Source of the DNA: an uncultured bacterium
Lineage (GTDB): Bacteria; Bacteroidota; Bacteroidia; Bacteroidales; Marinifilaceae
Direction of reading: 5' to 3'
Assembly: GCA_905216195.1 (NCBI GenBank)
Contig: CAJMSX010000007.1
Span: 17,487 to 81,486 of the forward strand
Length of the DNA stretch: 64,000 nucleotides
The position numbers and the translations under genes are program-made. Positions within the stretch are counted from its first letter, which is position 1. Each line of letters begins with the position of its first letter. Of the stretch, positions 9,139 to 16,655 are shown one piece after another. The notes below the pieces were generated by a model. That model searched no databases. It saw nothing but the letters and a program-made list of their open reading frames with translations, and was not told the origin of the DNA.

Positions 9139-10317
9139 TTACCTGTTTTTTAAAGTAGCCGGTACGACTTCCATATCCTCCGAGGAGTTGTTAGTGTCCC
9201 GGTAGATCACGATTCCGTTGACCGTATTTTCGACTTTCCGGCAGACGGAAAGTCCGCGATATAGAGTTTCCTGGCAAACAAACCCGGCGTCCACATTATC
9301 GGTCAGTCGTTTATTGACGTTGGATTTGCTCTTTATACATTCGATGCCGTCGAGTACCCAGGTCTTGTCGATCATAAGGTGATAGAGGCCGGTATGAGTA
9401 ACCGGGTCCTGCATCAGGTGGGAAGCGTCCGAGGCATATTCGGAAGCGTTGCCGGGAATGCGGAACACGATCATGGCCGGACCGCCGTTGGGAACCAGGC
9501 CGTAAGCTTCGCCCGGACCTTTCCAGATTTGATTGAGCAAGACTACGCCCGGGGCCGGAGGTTCCTGCATGGAAAGATTGACATTATAAAAAGCGAACCG
9601 GGCTTTGGAAAGGTCTACGGATTCGGGGTGCCGGGCCTCGTGATTGATGGCATTGACTGCCAATATGGCTTCTTCACCCGGATTCAAGGGATAGTCTCGT
9701 CCGTTTCCGGGAATCTGCCAAGCCATCATCGCTACCGGTAGTTCGTCCATCAGGGTGCCGTCTTCTTTGACGAAATTACTTTTAGTTCCGCTGACCATGG
9801 GAGCCACGAAGCCTAAACACAAACTGTCCAGCCAAACGACGGATTCCGAATTATTGTAAAGAGACAGATAATTGTCACTATTATAGGTGATTCCGTCTGC
9901 TGTCATACATCCGCCGAAATAGATTTCCTTGATAATCAGATTAGATTTCAGGGCCGAGGTCAAAGGAACGGTAAAAGAATTACCGGAGGCGTCCTTCTCG
10001 GGGGACAGTACAATATGACTTAGGCGGCCGTTAAAAATATAGGTATTATAGCCTTCATTATACAGGTGTTGTACGACGATATCGTAAAGACCGTATTCCG
10101 CCTGGATGCGGGCGATACCGTTGGCGTCGGTGGTCGCTTTGTAAGAAAGGCCGGAGGCCGTGTTATACAGGGTGACGGTAATGCCTTCCTTGGGGGCGGT
10201 TCCCGTTTCCTGGGGCAGTTCCACTCCGATTTGCACGAGGGTGTCTATGTTTTCTTCTTTCAGACATCCGCCGAACAAAAACAGAAGAAAAGCGAGCGTA
10301 ATATAATGTGTTTTCAT
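9139..10317 (-). CDS. DUF4876 surface lipoprotein
   Basis: Lipoprotein signal peptide with lipobox FGGC about 17 residues in. Start chosen at ATG 10317, which gives a compact MKTHY signal; an in-frame ATG at 10329 is equally possible. An N-terminal carboxypeptidase-regulatory-like beta sandwich (ITVTLYNTASGLSYKATTD...) precedes a module with IKEIYFGG and YLSLYNNS. This pairing is typical of DUF4876 proteins encoded with TonB receptors. The gene begins 24 nt after the receptor gene, so it is co-transcribed. Probably acts as a surface-exposed ligand-binding partner, analogous to SusD by position only. Confidence 0.75.
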   Translation of the reverse strand: MKTHYITLAFLLFLFGGCLKEENIDTLVQIGVELPQETGTAPKEGITVTLYNTASGLSYKATTDANGIARIQAEYGLYDIVVQHLYNEGYNTYIFNGRLSHIVLSPEKDASGNSFTVPLTSALKSNLIIKEIYFGGCMTADGITYNSDNYLSLYNNSESVVWLDSLCLGFVAPMVSGTKSNFVKEDGTLMDELPVAMMAWQIPGNGRDYPLNPGEEAILAVNAINHEARHPESVDLSKARFAFYNVNLSMQEPPAPGVVLLNQIWKGPGEAYGLVPNGGPAMIVFRIPGNASEYASDASHLMQDPVTHTGLYHLMIDKTWVLDGIECIKSKSNVNKRLTDNVDAGFVCQETLYRGLSVCRKVENTVNGIVIYRDTNNSSEDMEVVPATLKNR

Positions 10318-10341
10318 AGCTATCTGCATTTAAGGTTTATG

Positions 10342-13176
10342 CTAAAATTTCAGACTGATTTCCGCGCCGAAAAAGATTTCCGTGTTCATTCTCATTCTCA
10401 TTCCGTAGGATTTATAGTAACGTTTGGGACGGGAATTGGTAAAATTGTTGGCGTAGAACGAGAGGGAAGCCATTTTCCCGATTTCCTTGGTCAACCGGAG
10501 GTTAAGCATAAAGTAAGGGGAAATGGCGTTTTCCGCATAGGTGCTTGCCCGGTTTTTGAGTATGAGCTTCTGAAAAACGGGGTCGTTGGCTTCTTTATCG
10601 GTGAACAGATGGATCATTCCCTGGGTATCCATATAAGCCAAGGGATTCACGCATTTCAGGTACTTCATGTCTTTGGAGGCATCTCCGAATACATAGTTTC
10701 CGTCGTCGTCTTTCATATAGACCATATCGATTCCATTGTATTTATAGAATTCCTGGCTTTTGTCCATCCATACGCATTGTCCGGAGAGGGTCACTACCAG
10801 CCGGATTTGGGGAATATGGGTGACCAGCCGGATGTTGGTATTGAGGCGCTGGAGTTCGGTTCCATTACTGGCATTTCCGCTTCCGGCATAAATTCCCATA
10901 TACGGATAGGGTTTGCCGTCGACTTCATCATCTACGGAACTCATATAAAGGGCTTTGCTGTGTTGTTTCTGGTAGAAATAAGCTCCGTCGACAATAACCG
11001 AGGTCTGTAGGGGTTGTATTTTCCCGAAGTCGAAAGAATATTCTATTCCCCATTTATCGATCTTTATGCCGTTTCCCGGCCGGTTGTAAGAGATAAAATT
11101 GCCGATCATTTCGTATCCTACCGGTACTCCGTTCACCGTTATTTCTCCGTTGGTATATTCCGGACGGCCCATACTGGAATTGTAATTGTATTTGCGGTAG
11201 AAATAAGGCCGTGACGTCATTTGCCAATCGAAAGCATTTTTCAGCTTTTCTTTAAAATAGGCGAAACTGGCGGTGATACCGAACATTTTCATATCTACTC
11301 CCACTTCCATATTCCGGCTGGACGGAAGTTTCAGGTGTGGATTTTCGGGATGGGCGATTTCCGTGTTAACGATGGTGAGGTTATAATTATTGGCTTCGTC
11401 GTTATAGTTGAATGTAGTTCGGTCGGCATATACCGGGTCGGGATAAAGGTGTACCAGCGTAGGCATTTTGGTCATGATGCCCCAACCTCCTCTTAGGCTG
11501 AGGTATTGAAGTCCTTGCCGGTTATAGTTCCGGTCGATCAGAATGAGCCGGGCGTTCAGACGAGGGTCGGCAGTCATGCTGTAATCGGCTGCCGGAGTGG
11601 CGATATTGGTGAGTCGGACACCGGCCGATAGATGGAAAGCCGCTTCTTCGTTAAAGGGAAGAATGACTTTATCTTCAGCGAAAACCGTGTATTCGTGGAT
11701 AAAGGGAATGTCTTTAAAAGCCCGGGGCCGGATATTCTGGGCCGGGGGAAAATGAGGATCGAAGGTTTTCCCTTTTCCCCGGTTGCCTTTGGTAGTCCAT
11801 TCCGCACCCAGGACGAAATTATTGTAAACGGAACCGTATTTCCCGGAGACTTTTGCGGTCAGCTTGGCCGTTGCGTAAATAGGTTTCCCTTCGATTCTCA
11901 GGTCGCTGAAATATTCGTAGGGCAATAGTTCTGCTATGTGTTCTCCGGGTTCGGTGGAATTGGTATTGGGTAATTTTACGGAAGACAACCAATGTTTATT
12001 GCGGTTATACTGTCGTCCGTAAGAAGCGGAAACATTGTATTCCAGGCTGGTGAGCCAAGGCTTTTTCACCATCCAGTTGCCGAATAAATTGAGGCTGACG
12101 CGGTTGTCTTCGGACTTGGTCAGTTCATCCACAGCCTGGTCGGGATCGCGTTTGGTTTTATCGACCGTCAGACTACCGTTGAGTTTGGCGTTAAAACTGA
12201 AAGCTCTGCCCTGAGTATTGAAAATATTGGAATATCCTACCTGTAACGTAGCTCGTCCGTAGGATTGGGAAGGGGTACGGATGTCGGCTAATGCTCTGGC
12301 GTAATCGGCGTCGATATTCAGGAAACCCCGGTCAGGTCCGAGGGAAAACCCTTTTCCCAGGTAGACTTGTTTGAGACGGGGGTCGGTCTTGAAGCGGGCT
12401 TCAAAAGGAGATTTTCCGGCTTTGGTTTTTACGATAACCGCTCCGGAAGTCATATCTCCGTATTGTGCAGAGGCTACTCCCCGGACCACTTCAATGGATT
12501 CGATATTATCCACCGGAATTTGCCGGGCATCCACTCCTGTGCCGCTGGTGGAGGAGGAGGCTGGTGTAGACCCGGAGATCATCTGCATATTGGCGTCGTT
12601 AGAAACTTTCGCCCCGTCGACGATGATCGAAGTTCCCAGAGCAATGGCGCTGTTGTTGCCCGATATATCCCGTATGGTAATTTTGGATACCGTAGTCAAC
12701 TGGGGATTGGTGGTAAGTGAACCCGGCAGAAGTTGCATGGCATCTTGCAGGTTTGCGGCCTGTAAGTGTTCCAGAGCCGTTTTGTTGATATTGGAGGAAC
12801 TGGTCATCTTCCGGGCGTTGGTTGCGGTTACGGTGATTTCCTCCAGAGCCAGGGTCTGGGCGTCCAGTTTCAGTTTATAATCCTGTATGTTTTTGTGGAT
12901 GCCTAATTTCCGGGAATAGTCTTCATATCCCAGGCAATGGGCTTGTAAAGTGTATTCTCCCGCACTGATGTTTTTGATGGTAAAATTTCCCTGGATATCG
13001 GAGGTTGTCCATATGGACAATTCTTTAATACTGATTTCCACGGCGGGTAAAGTTTCTCCCGTTGCGGCGTCTGTCACCGTTCCGGAAAGCGTGAACTTGC
13101 CGGACTGGGCCTGCAAAGAAGCAGAACCGGTCCAGAAGATCAGTAAAATGAAAGAAAAGATGTTTCTCAAGTTCAT
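10342..13176 (-). CDS. TonB-dependent outer-membrane receptor with CarboxypepD_reg domain
   Basis: About 944 aa. Start chosen at ATG 13176 (MNLRNIFSF), because it begins a standard signal peptide ending SLQAQ; the longer frame to 13257 overlaps the upstream gene. Order: carboxypeptidase-regulatory-like beta sandwich (TLSGTVTDAATGETLP), plug (LQDAMQLLPGS, IIVDGAKVSND, VASAQYGDMTSGAVIVKTK), then a 22-strand-type barrel ending in Phe (ISLKF). Imports a substrate using TonB energy. The ligand is unknown; the neighbouring Cnr-like sigma cassette and metal-redox protein suggest a metal or metallo-compound. First gene after the CnrY-like protein (26 nt). Confidence 0.9.
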   Translation of the reverse strand: MNLRNIFSFILLIFWTGSASLQAQSGKFTLSGTVTDAATGETLPAVEISIKELSIWTTSDIQGNFTIKNISAGEYTLQAHCLGYEDYSRKLGIHKNIQDYKLKLDAQTLALEEITVTATNARKMTSSSNINKTALEHLQAANLQDAMQLLPGSLTTNPQLTTVSKITIRDISGNNSAIALGTSIIVDGAKVSNDANMQMISGSTPASSSTSGTGVDARQIPVDNIESIEVVRGVASAQYGDMTSGAVIVKTKAGKSPFEARFKTDPRLKQVYLGKGFSLGPDRGFLNIDADYARALADIRTPSQSYGRATLQVGYSNIFNTQGRAFSFNAKLNGSLTVDKTKRDPDQAVDELTKSEDNRVSLNLFGNWMVKKPWLTSLEYNVSASYGRQYNRNKHWLSSVKLPNTNSTEPGEHIAELLPYEYFSDLRIEGKPIYATAKLTAKVSGKYGSVYNNFVLGAEWTTKGNRGKGKTFDPHFPPAQNIRPRAFKDIPFIHEYTVFAEDKVILPFNEEAAFHLSAGVRLTNIATPAADYSMTADPRLNARLILIDRNYNRQGLQYLSLRGGWGIMTKMPTLVHLYPDPVYADRTTFNYNDEANNYNLTIVNTEIAHPENPHLKLPSSRNMEVGVDMKMFGITASFAYFKEKLKNAFDWQMTSRPYFYRKYNYNSSMGRPEYTNGEITVNGVPVGYEMIGNFISYNRPGNGIKIDKWGIEYSFDFGKIQPLQTSVIVDGAYFYQKQHSKALYMSSVDDEVDGKPYPYMGIYAGSGNASNGTELQRLNTNIRLVTHIPQIRLVVTLSGQCVWMDKSQEFYKYNGIDMVYMKDDDGNYVFGDASKDMKYLKCVNPLAYMDTQGMIHLFTDKEANDPVFQKLILKNRASTYAENAISPYFMLNLRLTKEIGKMASLSFYANNFTNSRPKRYYKSYGMRMRMNTEIFFGAEISLKF

Positions 13177-13202
13177 AGTCGTAGAGTTAGTAGTTGTGTT
13201 TT

Positions 13203-13499
13203 TTAGAAAAGATGGCAGTCCATCTCGTCCAGTGTAAGGTCGTTCAGATAATAACACTCTAACCAGGCATGGATTTTCGTTGCCCGTCTTTGGTCGGCCG
13301 TCAGGTGTTTCTGTATGTTCAGCATCAGCAAACCCATCAGCACTCCTGCGGCTATACTCATCCAGATGTGTTTTTGGCGAAAGAAGGTTTCGGAATCGCC
13401 CGAACGGGGAAAATGTCGGATTCTTTCCACTACTTTGTCACAGAAATTTGCACATACGGATGTAATTTTGTCCTGTTCGATTAATTTGTTCCACACCAT
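13203..13499 (-). CDS. Small single-pass membrane protein, candidate anti-sigma (CnrY-like)
   Basis: 98 aa with a cytoplasmic-looking N terminus (1-44), one TM segment (about 45-62) and a short extracytoplasmic tail with Cys82 and Cys95. I recognise no sequence family. Size, topology and position between a CnrX-like sensor and the sigma-controlled receptor resemble CnrY of Cupriavidus, the ~95-aa membrane anti-sigma that works with CnrX and CnrH. The two N-terminal Cys residues (16, 20) and two C-terminal ones could be redox or metal ligands. Anti-sigma function is inference from context. Confidence 0.55.
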   Translation of the reverse strand: MVWNKLIEQDKITSVCANFCDKVVERIRHFPRSGDSETFFRQKHIWMSIAAGVLMGLLMLNIQKHLTADQRRATKIHAWLECYYLNDLTLDEMDCHLF

Positions 13500-13634
13500 G
13501 TTTTAACCGTTTTTAAAGGAGGTCAGGGTTCTCCGGGATACCGGTGCTCCGGTTATTCCTTTGCCGTAAATACTGTAAAAAATCCGGTTGTTGAATCCGG
13601 GCCGGACCACGCCATCCGACACACCTTTATGATT

Positions 13635-14219
13635 TTATTCGCTATATGATTCTTGTCTATTCAATTGTTCCTGCATTTTCTTTTCTGCCTCCCGGTCGTA
13701 AGGAAAGAAGACGGGGTAACGCCGGTTCTTTTCTTCCCGGGTACATTTTTGTTTACAGAATGGGCAATAATGGTCCATATCCAGTATTTCCAGGAAAATT
13801 TTGTTTAATTTTCCCGTTTGTTCCGGAGTACACACTTTTTTGATGTGCATCAGGTGTTCGATGGTCTGGACTTTTAAGGCCCGGTGAAGAAAACCTACAT
13901 TTTCTGCGATTCCCTGCATTTCCTGTACCGAGGGATAAGGCTTGGCCAATTCGTTCAGTAAACGATACCGGTTCTGGCAAAGTAATTGAAGTACGATCTG
14001 ATATTTTTGCTGGGCCTCCCGGTCCATTTCCGTGATCTCCCGGTATTGCTCATCCGTAAAATTCAATTCTTCCCGCAAAAACTCATTGGAAAAATCGACC
14101 TGCTGTTCTGTATTTACCGAGGTGTTTCCCAAAAACAGAAAAATAAAGAAAGCGGTATTTACCATGAGTAAAATCAGATTGCCCCGGTAAATAAGTTGTT
14201 TCTTGAATGATGATTTCAT
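13635..14219 (-). CDS. CnrX/Spy-like membrane-anchored periplasmic sensor
   Basis: 194 aa, TM anchor about 13-31, then an all-helical periplasmic domain with two LTxxQ-like motifs (LNFTDEQYREI near 52 and CTPEQTGKL near 130), as in the CnrX/ZraP/Spy group. Candidate ligands are His112, His122, His125 (HLMHIKK) and a C-terminal CPFCKQKC cluster at 152-159 not known to me from CnrX. The gene lies 54 nt downstream of the ECF sigma factor, as in cnrYXH-type loci. Proposed role: sense a periplasmic metal or redox signal and release the sigma factor. The family call is from motifs only. Confidence 0.6.
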   Translation of the reverse strand: MKSSFKKQLIYRGNLILLMVNTAFFIFLFLGNTSVNTEQQVDFSNEFLREELNFTDEQYREITEMDREAQQKYQIVLQLLCQNRYRLLNELAKPYPSVQEMQGIAENVGFLHRALKVQTIEHLMHIKKVCTPEQTGKLNKIFLEILDMDHYCPFCKQKCTREEKNRRYPVFFPYDREAEKKMQEQLNRQESYSE

Positions 14220-14273
14220 AGCTGTTTATTTTAAAACTGCAGTTTTATTATTTAGCGATTTCTGCTGTCGTTA

Positions 14274-14831
14274 CTATTCATTCCAGTTGCGGAATATTTT
14301 TTCCAAATTCGTTTTAGCCCTGAAAATCAGCGATTCTACGGAGGAAAGCGAAATTCCCATGACGTCGGCTACTTCCTGATAAGACAATTCTTCATATTTG
14401 TTCAGAATCAGTGCTGTGCGTTGTCTTTCCGGAAGACTGTCTATAGCCCGGTGGAGTAAATCTTTCAATTCGTCTTCTTCCAGATGTTCCCAGGCCAATA
14501 AATCCTGGGAGGAAGGGTTTTCTGAAAGGTTCCATTCTTCCACATTGACCTTGCGCATGCGTTTTCTCAGGGAACGGCAATGGTTGATGGAACGGCTCAC
14601 AGCGATTCGGTATAACCAGGTGGAAATGCTGCATTGTGCTTTGAAATTTTGTAAGGTTTGGTAAAATGTGATAAATACTTCTTGTGCAATATCTTCCGCA
14701 TCTTCCCGGTTATGAACGAAGGCATAACAGGTATTGACGATCATGACTTTGTATTCATCGACAAGTTTCCGGAAAGCGGTTTCATTCCCTTCCCTAATCG
14801 CTTTAAGCATCATTTCTTCATCCGTCTTCAC
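14274..14831 (-). CDS. ECF-family RNA polymerase sigma factor
   Basis: 185 aa. Sigma region 2 (about 10-80) shows the helix with DAEDIAQEVF and the core-binding/-10 recognition FKAQCSISTWLYRIAV. Region 4 (about 120-178) shows LPERQRTALIL and the helix-turn-helix LSYQEVADVMGISLSSVES. No region 1 or 3, as expected for an ECF sigma. It is the first gene of the minus-strand block and probably activates its own operon, including the TonB receptor. The downstream pair of membrane proteins makes an anti-sigma/sensor switch likely. Confidence 0.92.
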   Translation of the reverse strand: MKTDEEMMLKAIREGNETAFRKLVDEYKVMIVNTCYAFVHNREDAEDIAQEVFITFYQTLQNFKAQCSISTWLYRIAVSRSINHCRSLRKRMRKVNVEEWNLSENPSSQDLLAWEHLEEDELKDLLHRAIDSLPERQRTALILNKYEELSYQEVADVMGISLSSVESLIFRAKTNLEKIFRNWNE

Positions 14832-14901
14832 TACCTTTTCCGTTAATGTGGTTTACAATACACCGAACGAGTCCGGTTTACCAGGTATCGGGCGGTTTCT
14901 G

Positions 14902-14943
14902 AGAGACGGACTCAAAAGGGTCAGTTGGATTTGGTCCGTCTCT
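14902..14943 (-). repeat. 10-bp perfect inverted repeat upstream of the sigma gene
   Basis: AGAGACGGAC and GTCCGTCTCT separated by 22 nt, in the 127-nt space between the tldE-like gene and the ECF sigma gene. No T-run follows on either strand, so it is a poor terminator. It may be an operator or an RNA hairpin in the tldE 3' end. Confidence 0.5.
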
Positions 14944-14958
14944 GCAGAAGGAGAAAAA

Positions 14959-16638
14959 TTAATCAGTCGTTTTTTCCGCCCAGGGCAACGGCAAAGCCGG
15001 TGCACTTTCTTTTGTCACGTTCGTCTTATTGATTTCTACGTCTTCGACCAATAAGGCAGAAGGGTAAATCATAGACGTGAGTACATAATCGTCCAACATA
15101 AATTCGGTAACTTCTTCTTTGGCTGATATGCCGGCCAGTCGTCTCAGGTTTTTCAATTCGATGGGAGAGATGTCTCCGGACCGCATCAGGGTTTCTTTCC
15201 CGTCCTTTAAGTCTACCCGGTAGATGGCTGAAGTGGTTTCGTCTATTCCCCTTACGATGTAGGCGTAGGGAAGACCGTCTTCTTTGGCCAGCTTTATCAA
15301 TTGTTTTTTCAAAGTTTCGGGTTTGCTGCCTTTCTCGACTGAGATGTGAAGGGTTCCGGGAGCCGTCGTATACAATACTTCTTTCGGATAAGCATAATAA
15401 CGGGAACTGCCTGTGGATTCCTCGCAATTTATGGCCGGTATTCGTCCGTTGAGCATTTTTTTGAAAATGCCGTTTTCCACCAAGGTCATTTCGGCAGGAG
15501 GGATCACTCCTTCGGCATCGATCTGATAGGCTCCGTAGAGGGGTTTCCCGTTATATTCCTTGCGGCTGCTGTAGCTTTTCACTGTAATCCGGTTATCGAT
15601 GATTTTCATGTCGATGCGGGATGAGATCGGCTTTGCTTTGTTTTGCATGGCGGTGACCAGATCTTCCGGTTTCCGGTAAGCGAACAAACCGTCTTGAGTC
15701 AACAGGTTCTTTTTGAAGATAGAAGCTGCGGCTCCTTGTTCAAATAGTACCGGTCCGCAATAGAATTCTTTTACCGGTTCGGCTCCGCGGAGTTTAACAA
15801 AATCTGAGGCGAAAGCTTTGATTTTCGTTTTCAGTTCATCCGTTGAAGGAAGTTCGTCCGGGGTACAGGCTAAAGCGGCATATGCATCTTTCATAACGAT
15901 ACCATCGTCGGTTCTGGCCGAGCCTTCCGCTTTTAAGGAGACCATCCGTACGGGTTGTTTGACGGTAGTACCTTCCGAAGTTTTCAGGTATACCTCCATA
16001 TCGAAAGCGGTAAGAGTGACGGAAGTATTGAAAAGTTCCGGATAGTCTAAAAATATCAGCGATAATTGCCGCAGGTTTTCTTCCCATTTCCGGGTATCCA
16101 GGGTAAAATCTTTTTCCGGCCGGATGATTTTTTCCACGGGGGTAATGGGAGAAAAGTCGGACAACCGGGCTTCTTCTTCCGTAGGTACGTTTTTTTTACG
16201 GGCAGTGAGTTTCGCATTGAATTCTTTGGCTGCTTCTTTGTAAGCTGCATCCGTTCCCAGCCAGAAATACTGCCGGATAAGATCGTAGTCGGCTTCCGCC
16301 GGCAGGGGAGTTTGTTGGAAGCGGCCCAGATATTTACTGTCACTGGTCAGTTTGTAATTTCCCAGGAAAAGCCTGACTGAACCGACCATTTGCGGGCCGG
16401 TTTGGTTAAGGGTGGTTATGGCTCCCAGGCTGGCCGATATTTCATGTTGGGTAATGTTCCCGGTGGCGTAAGCGATAAAAAACGGTTTTTCGACACCCGG
16501 AATACTGAGTTGTTCCAGGTTTCTCTTCATTTCATCCTGCATAGCCCGGAAGATAATTTGATCTTTCTGCGTCTGTGCGGAGAGAGATGAACAGAGGAGC
16601 AGGAAGAAGAGAAATAAAAATTGATATCTTTTTTTCAT
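14959..16638 (-). CDS. TldE/PmbA-like protein with signal peptide
   Basis: 559 aa with a cleavable signal peptide ending LSAQ. The body follows the TldD/PmbA fold: N-terminal alpha/beta part, then a region with GPVLFEQGAAASIF where TldD has its metal-binding HExxxH. That motif is absent here, as in TldE (PmbA), the non-catalytic partner of the TldD/TldE heterodimer protease. It begins 17 nt after the TldD-like gene, so the two are co-transcribed and probably form a complex outside the cytoplasm. E. coli TldD/TldE is cytoplasmic and matures microcin B17; the exported versions are uncharacterised as far as I know. Confidence 0.8.
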   Translation of the reverse strand: MKKRYQFLFLFFLLLCSSLSAQTQKDQIIFRAMQDEMKRNLEQLSIPGVEKPFFIAYATGNITQHEISASLGAITTLNQTGPQMVGSVRLFLGNYKLTSDSKYLGRFQQTPLPAEADYDLIRQYFWLGTDAAYKEAAKEFNAKLTARKKNVPTEEEARLSDFSPITPVEKIIRPEKDFTLDTRKWEENLRQLSLIFLDYPELFNTSVTLTAFDMEVYLKTSEGTTVKQPVRMVSLKAEGSARTDDGIVMKDAYAALACTPDELPSTDELKTKIKAFASDFVKLRGAEPVKEFYCGPVLFEQGAAASIFKKNLLTQDGLFAYRKPEDLVTAMQNKAKPISSRIDMKIIDNRITVKSYSSRKEYNGKPLYGAYQIDAEGVIPPAEMTLVENGIFKKMLNGRIPAINCEESTGSSRYYAYPKEVLYTTAPGTLHISVEKGSKPETLKKQLIKLAKEDGLPYAYIVRGIDETTSAIYRVDLKDGKETLMRSGDISPIELKNLRRLAGISAKEEVTEFMLDDYVLTSMIYPSALLVEDVEINKTNVTKESAPALPLPWAEKTTD

Positions 16639-16655
16639 GTTGATTTGCTTTAAAA

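Noticed and set aside
10066..11010. 314-aa plus-strand ORF
   Set aside because: Antisense to the DUF4876 and TonB receptor genes and without recognisable features.
13177..13257. 27-residue N-terminal extension of the TonB receptor
   Set aside because: It would precede a perfect signal peptide and overlaps the CnrY-like gene; ATG 13176 is preferred.
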